Assembly (NCBI GenBank): GCA_050177075.1
Contig: JBFXHL010000113.1
Span: 1-7,565 of the forward strand
DNA from: UBA2239 sp050177075
GTDB taxonomy: Bacteria > Pseudomonadota > Gammaproteobacteria > Burkholderiales > UBA9220
Direction: 5' to 3'
Length of the DNA: 7,565 nt
Below, in pieces: positions 5,392 to 7,565 of this stretch. The notes beneath the pieces are model-generated. The model was not told the DNA's origin and searched no databases. It saw only the letters and a program-made list of their open reading frames with translations. Every line of letters begins with the position of its first letter. Positions within the stretch are counted from its first letter, which is position 1. The position numbers and the translations under genes are program-made.

Positions 5392-5712
5392 TTACTCGGC
5401 GGCGGGCTGACGCTTGACGTCGCTGTGGTGGTTGCCGTGCTTTTCCTTGTGCTTCAGCACCTGACGGTCCAGCTTGTCCACCAGGCTGTCGATGGCGGCG
5501 TACATGTCGGCGTCGGTGGCTTCCACGTGGATGTCCTTGCCGCTGACGTGGACGGTGACTTCAGCCTTCTGGATGAGTTTTTCCACCGACAGGATGACGT
5601 TGACGTCGATCACGTGGTCGAAATGGCGGGTGACGCGGCCCAGTTTGTCGGTGACGTAATCGCGGATGGCGGGGGTGACTTCGACGTGGTGGCCGGTGAT
5701 GTTGAGGTTCAT
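5392..5712 (-). CDS. hpf: Ribosome hibernation-promoting factor, short form (HPF/RaiA family)
   Basis: The 106-residue product is a single-domain ribosome-associated inhibitor. Such proteins sit in the decoding centre of idle 30S subunits and, with partners, promote 100S dimers in stationary phase. It starts MNLNITGHHVEVTPAIRDYV (1-20) and contains the HVEATDADMYAAIDSLVDKL helix (62-81), both standard for the family. It lacks the C-terminal dimerisation domain of long HPF. The C-terminal tail (87-106) is rich in Lys and His. It follows rpoN by 29 nt with the best ribosome-binding site in the window, suggesting stronger or independent translation. The rpoN-hpf-ptsN order is widely conserved. 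Confidence 0.96.
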   Translation of the reverse strand: MNLNITGHHVEVTPAIRDYVTDKLGRVTRHFDHVIDVNVILSVEKLIQKAEVTVHVSGKDIHVEATDADMYAAIDSLVDKLDRQVLKHKEKHGNHHSDVKRQPAAE

Positions 5713-5717
5713 GATGG

Positions 5718-5723
5718 CTCCTT
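5718..5723 (-). promoter_or_regulatory. Shine-Dalgarno sequence for hpf
   Basis: AAGGAG on the minus strand ends five nucleotides before the hpf ATG at 5712. It is the strongest ribosome-binding site seen in the window and confirms the hpf start. Confidence 0.85.
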
Positions 5724-5740
5724 GAGAGATTTCATTGGTA

Positions 5741-5746
5741 ATTATA
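5741..5746 (-). promoter_or_regulatory. Candidate -10 hexamer for hpf
   Basis: A perfect TATAAT on the minus strand overlaps the rpoN stop codon, 28 nt before the hpf ATG. The local A+T-rich patch (about 5725-5755) stands out. No convincing -35 lies 16-18 nt upstream. It could allow hpf to be made apart from rpoN, but the evidence is one hexamer. Confidence 0.25.
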
Positions 5747-7181
5747 TCGATTTGCGCAGGTTGACGGGGGGAATCTGCATGGACTCGCGGTATTTCGCGA
5801 TGGTGCGCCGTGCCACCACGATGCCTTGGTCGGCCAGCAGTTTGGTTATCTCGCTATCGGAAAGAGGTTTTTTCGGGTTTTCGGCGCCGACGAGCTGCTT
5901 GATCAGCGCCCGGATCGCCGTGGCGGAGCAGGCGCCGCCGGTTTCGGTGGCCACGTGGCTGCCGAAGAAATACTTCAGTTCGTACACCCCCCGGGGGGTG
6001 GCCATGAATTTCTGCGTGGTGACCCGGGACACGGTGGATTCGTGCAGGCCCACCGCGTCGGCGATTTCCCGCAGCACCAGGGGGCGCATGGCCACCTCGC
6101 CGTGGTCGAAGAAGTGGCGCTGGCGGTCGACGATGGCCTGGGACACCCGCAGGATGGTGTCGAAGCGCTGCTGAATGTTCTTGATCAGCCATTTCGCCTC
6201 CTGCAACTGGGCGGAGAGCTGGGAGTGGGAGGCGTCCCGGTTGCGGGACAGGATGTCGGCGTAGAGCCGGTTCACCCGTAGGCGGGGCATGGCGTCCGAA
6301 TTGAGGCTGACCGTCCATACCCCCTTCAGCTTTTTCACCACCACGTCCGGCACCACGTAGCGGGTGTCCACCGGGGCGAAGTCGCCGCCGGGGCGTGGGT
6401 TGAGGTGGGTGATGAGCTGCTGGGCGCCGCGCAGGGTGTCGTCGTCGCACTTCAGGGTTTTCTTCAGCGAGGCGTAGTCCCGGGAAGCGAGGGCGTCCAG
6501 GTGGTGACGCGCGATCTGGAAGGCCTGGTCGCGGTAGGGCGTATCCTCCGGCAAGGTTTCCATCTGCAGGACGAGGCATTCCGAAAGATTGCGCGCGCCG
6601 ACGCCCGGCGGGTCGAAATTCTGCAGGTGCTTGAGGGCGGTGAGGACTTCGATCTCCTCCACTTCCAGTTCCGGCGGCAGAATGGCCAGCAACTCCTCCA
6701 CGGACATGGTGAGGTAGCCGTCGTCGTCCAGGGCGTCGATGAGCAGGGAGACGATGATCTTGTCCCGATCCGACAGGGGGAGGAGATTGAGCTGCCAGTT
6801 CAGGTGCTGGCGCAGGGTTTGGGTCTCGGCCATGACTTGGCGCGCATCATCCTCGTCATCATCGTCGTCGCGCCCGCCACGCCCGGCGCCCTCCGCCCAC
6901 CAGCTTCCTTCCTCGAAACTGTCGAGAGCAGAAGGCTCCCGCTCCTCGGCGGCGGGTTCCGGCGTGGTTTCTGTTCGATTTTCGTAGGACTCGCCCACGG
7001 GACCTGAACTCCCTTCGTCCCAGTCGTCGTCGGCCCGCTCCAGCAGGGGGTTGGACTGGATGAAGGTCTCCATTTCCTGGTTCAGCTCCACCGTGGACAG
7101 CTGCAGCAGACGGATGGACTGCTGCAGTTGCGGCGTCAGGGTCAGGTGCTGGGAGAGTTTGAGTTGTAGGCTTTGTTTCAT
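5742..7181 (-). CDS. rpoN: RNA polymerase sigma-54 factor
   Basis: The 479-residue protein is a complete sigma-54, the factor that recognises -24/-12 promoters and needs an AAA+ activator. Region I (1-50) is Gln/Leu-rich, MKQSLQLKLSQHLTLTPQLQ and onward, for activator contact and -12 melting. Region II (about 51-118) is an acidic linker ending in a run of Asp/Glu (105-112). The core-binding domain follows (about 120-310, with FDPPGVGARNLSECL at 189-203). A helix-turn-helix lies near 367-388 (LREIADAVGLHESTVSRV) and the RpoN box ARRTIAKYRE at 457-466 contacts the -24 element. The ATG at 7181 yields the standard N-terminus, though the nearest GGAG is 13 nt away, an unusually long spacing. The gene follows lptB by 49 nt. 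A perfect 16-bp palindrome (5985-6000) in codons for ATPRGV is probably compositional. Confidence 0.98.
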   Translation of the reverse strand: MKQSLQLKLSQHLTLTPQLQQSIRLLQLSTVELNQEMETFIQSNPLLERADDDWDEGSSGPVGESYENRTETTPEPAAEEREPSALDSFEEGSWWAEGAGRGGRDDDDDEDDARQVMAETQTLRQHLNWQLNLLPLSDRDKIIVSLLIDALDDDGYLTMSVEELLAILPPELEVEEIEVLTALKHLQNFDPPGVGARNLSECLVLQMETLPEDTPYRDQAFQIARHHLDALASRDYASLKKTLKCDDDTLRGAQQLITHLNPRPGGDFAPVDTRYVVPDVVVKKLKGVWTVSLNSDAMPRLRVNRLYADILSRNRDASHSQLSAQLQEAKWLIKNIQQRFDTILRVSQAIVDRQRHFFDHGEVAMRPLVLREIADAVGLHESTVSRVTTQKFMATPRGVYELKYFFGSHVATETGGACSATAIRALIKQLVGAENPKKPLSDSEITKLLADQGIVVARRTIAKYRESMQIPPVNLRKSI

Positions 7182-7188
7182 GGACGGG

Positions 7189-7213
7189 TTGCGGCTCCGG
7201 GCATGCGCCGCAA
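7189..7213 (-). repeat. Hairpin between lptB and rpoN
   Basis: On the minus strand TTGCGGC (7213-7207) pairs perfectly with GCCGCAA (7195-7189) around an 11-nt loop. The hairpin sits 7 nt before the rpoN ATG, and the only Shine-Dalgarno-like GGAG lies at the loop/stem edge. It could influence rpoN translation or be a weak attenuator. There is no T tract, so it is not a classical terminator. Confidence 0.4.
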
Positions 7214-7230
7214 ATCAGGCACTCGGCGGC

Positions 7231-7565
7231 TCAGAGTTTGAAATTTTCACCGAGGTAAATCTTTCTTACGTTCTCATTATAAACGATTTCATCGGGCTTA
7301 CCGTAGGTGAGGACCGCGCCCTCGTTGATGATGTAAGCCCGGTCGCAGATGCCCAGGGTCTCGCGCACGTTGTGGTCGGTGATGAGGACGCCGATGTTGC
7401 GCTCGGTGAGGAAGCGGATGATCTTCTGGATGTCCAGCTCGGCGATGGGGTCCACGCCGGCGAAGGGTTCATCGAGGAGGATGAAACGGGGCGAGGTGGC
7501 CAGGGCCCGGGCGATTTCCACCCGCCGCCGTTCGCCGCCGGAAAGGCTGGCGGCCTGGTTCTTGG
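7231..7565 (-). CDS. lptB: LptB, ATPase of the lipopolysaccharide export ABC transporter (partial, N-terminus beyond window)
   Basis: The C-terminal 110 residues are visible; the gene continues past the right edge, and the internal GTG at 7521 is not the start. LptB is the cytoplasmic ATPase that, with LptF and LptG, extracts LPS from the inner membrane and pushes it along the LptC-LptA-LptD bridge. Reading from the edge gives KNQAASLSGGERRRVEIARA: the ABC signature LSGGE plus the ERRRVEIARAL extension typical of LptB. Walker B FILLDEPFAGVDP follows, then the switch histidine in LITDHNVRETL and the C-terminal YLGENFKL, matching the family ending YLGEDFRL. lptB upstream of rpoN is the usual proteobacterial order. 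The last 18 or so codons are richer in A+T than the rest. Confidence 0.95.
   Translation of the reverse strand, partial: KNQAASLSGGERRRVEIARALATSPRFILLDEPFAGVDPIAELDIQKIIRFLTERNIGVLITDHNVRETLGICDRAYIINEGAVLTYGKPDEIVYNENVRKIYLGENFKL
7276..7281 (-). promoter_or_regulatory. Candidate -10 hexamer for rpoN within lptB
   Basis: A perfect TATAAT on the minus strand lies in the last codons of lptB (VYNENV), about 95 nt before the rpoN start, within a stretch (about 7238-7292) visibly richer in A+T than the surroundings. No good -35 is visible (ACGGTA at 17 nt spacing). It is a possible separate rpoN promoter, on weak evidence. Confidence 0.25.

Noticed and set aside
5985..6000. Perfect 16-bp palindrome CACCCCCCGGGGGGTG as a regulatory site
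   Set aside because: It lies inside rpoN in codons for the conserved ATPRGV segment and is explained by Pro/Gly codons in G+C-rich DNA.
4951..6174. 407-codon plus-strand open frame opposite ptsN, hpf and rpoN
   Set aside because: It is antisense to three well-recognised genes, matches no family I know, and long antisense frames are common in G+C-rich coding DNA.
6840..6880. Asp/Glu repeat in rpoN as an insertion or expansion
   Set aside because: An acidic, variable region II is normal for sigma-54 of proteobacteria.
1..7565. CRISPR array, tRNA/rRNA, insertion sequence or prophage genes
   Set aside because: No spaced direct repeats, RNA-gene signatures, transposase or phage proteins were found on reading both strands.

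Overview
This is a high-G+C chromosomal window, almost fully coding. Gene content and order (lptB-rpoN-hpf-ptsN-hprK-rapZ) point to a betaproteobacterium. A Rhodocyclales/Azospira-like lineage is my best guess, made from memory of family sequences and not from a search. The presence of hprK between ptsN and rapZ argues against an enterobacterium, where npr follows rapZ and hprK is absent.

Right to left on the minus strand, nine genes run in the same direction from 7565 to 1052: lptB (partial, cut by the window edge), rpoN, hpf, ptsN, hprK, rapZ, a NusG-domain-II membrane-anchored protein, a Gx-transporter-family membrane protein, a secreted surface-adhesin-E-family protein, and ubiX (listed with lptB as the tenth reading frame). 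Junctions are very tight: TGATG between ptsN and hprK, ATGA between hprK and rapZ, GTGA between rapZ and the NusG-II gene, a 20-nt overlap into the Gx gene, and ATGA into the adhesin-E gene. The largest gap is 49 nt (lptB-rpoN). This looks like one long operon. Candidate internal -10 hexamers lie just upstream of rpoN, hpf and ubiX.

The first half of the operon is the familiar sigma-54/nitrogen-PTS block: LptB for LPS export, sigma-54, ribosome hibernation factor, EIIA-Ntr, HPr kinase/phosphorylase and RapZ. The second half (3135 to 1052) is less ordinary. A NusG-II/Gx pair resembles the pair that, as I recall, is called EetA/EetB in Gram-positive flavin-based electron-transfer loci. It is translationally chained to rapZ, then to a secreted two-cysteine protein, and is followed by the prenyl-FMN synthase UbiX. 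This envelope/flavin/quinone-flavoured module is the best candidate for something under-described here.

The left 1.05 kb is separate. A small plus-strand gene (741-1055) resembles low-molecular-weight phosphatases or arsenate reductases but lacks the catalytic cysteine; its stop overlaps the ubiX stop tail-to-tail. Divergent from it is a PNPOx-like flavin-binding gene (133-678, minus). The first 132 bases hold no gene that I can support but contain a long inverted repeat (17-84) with a DnaA-box-like sequence in each arm. No tRNA, rRNA, CRISPR array, insertion sequence or phage gene was seen.
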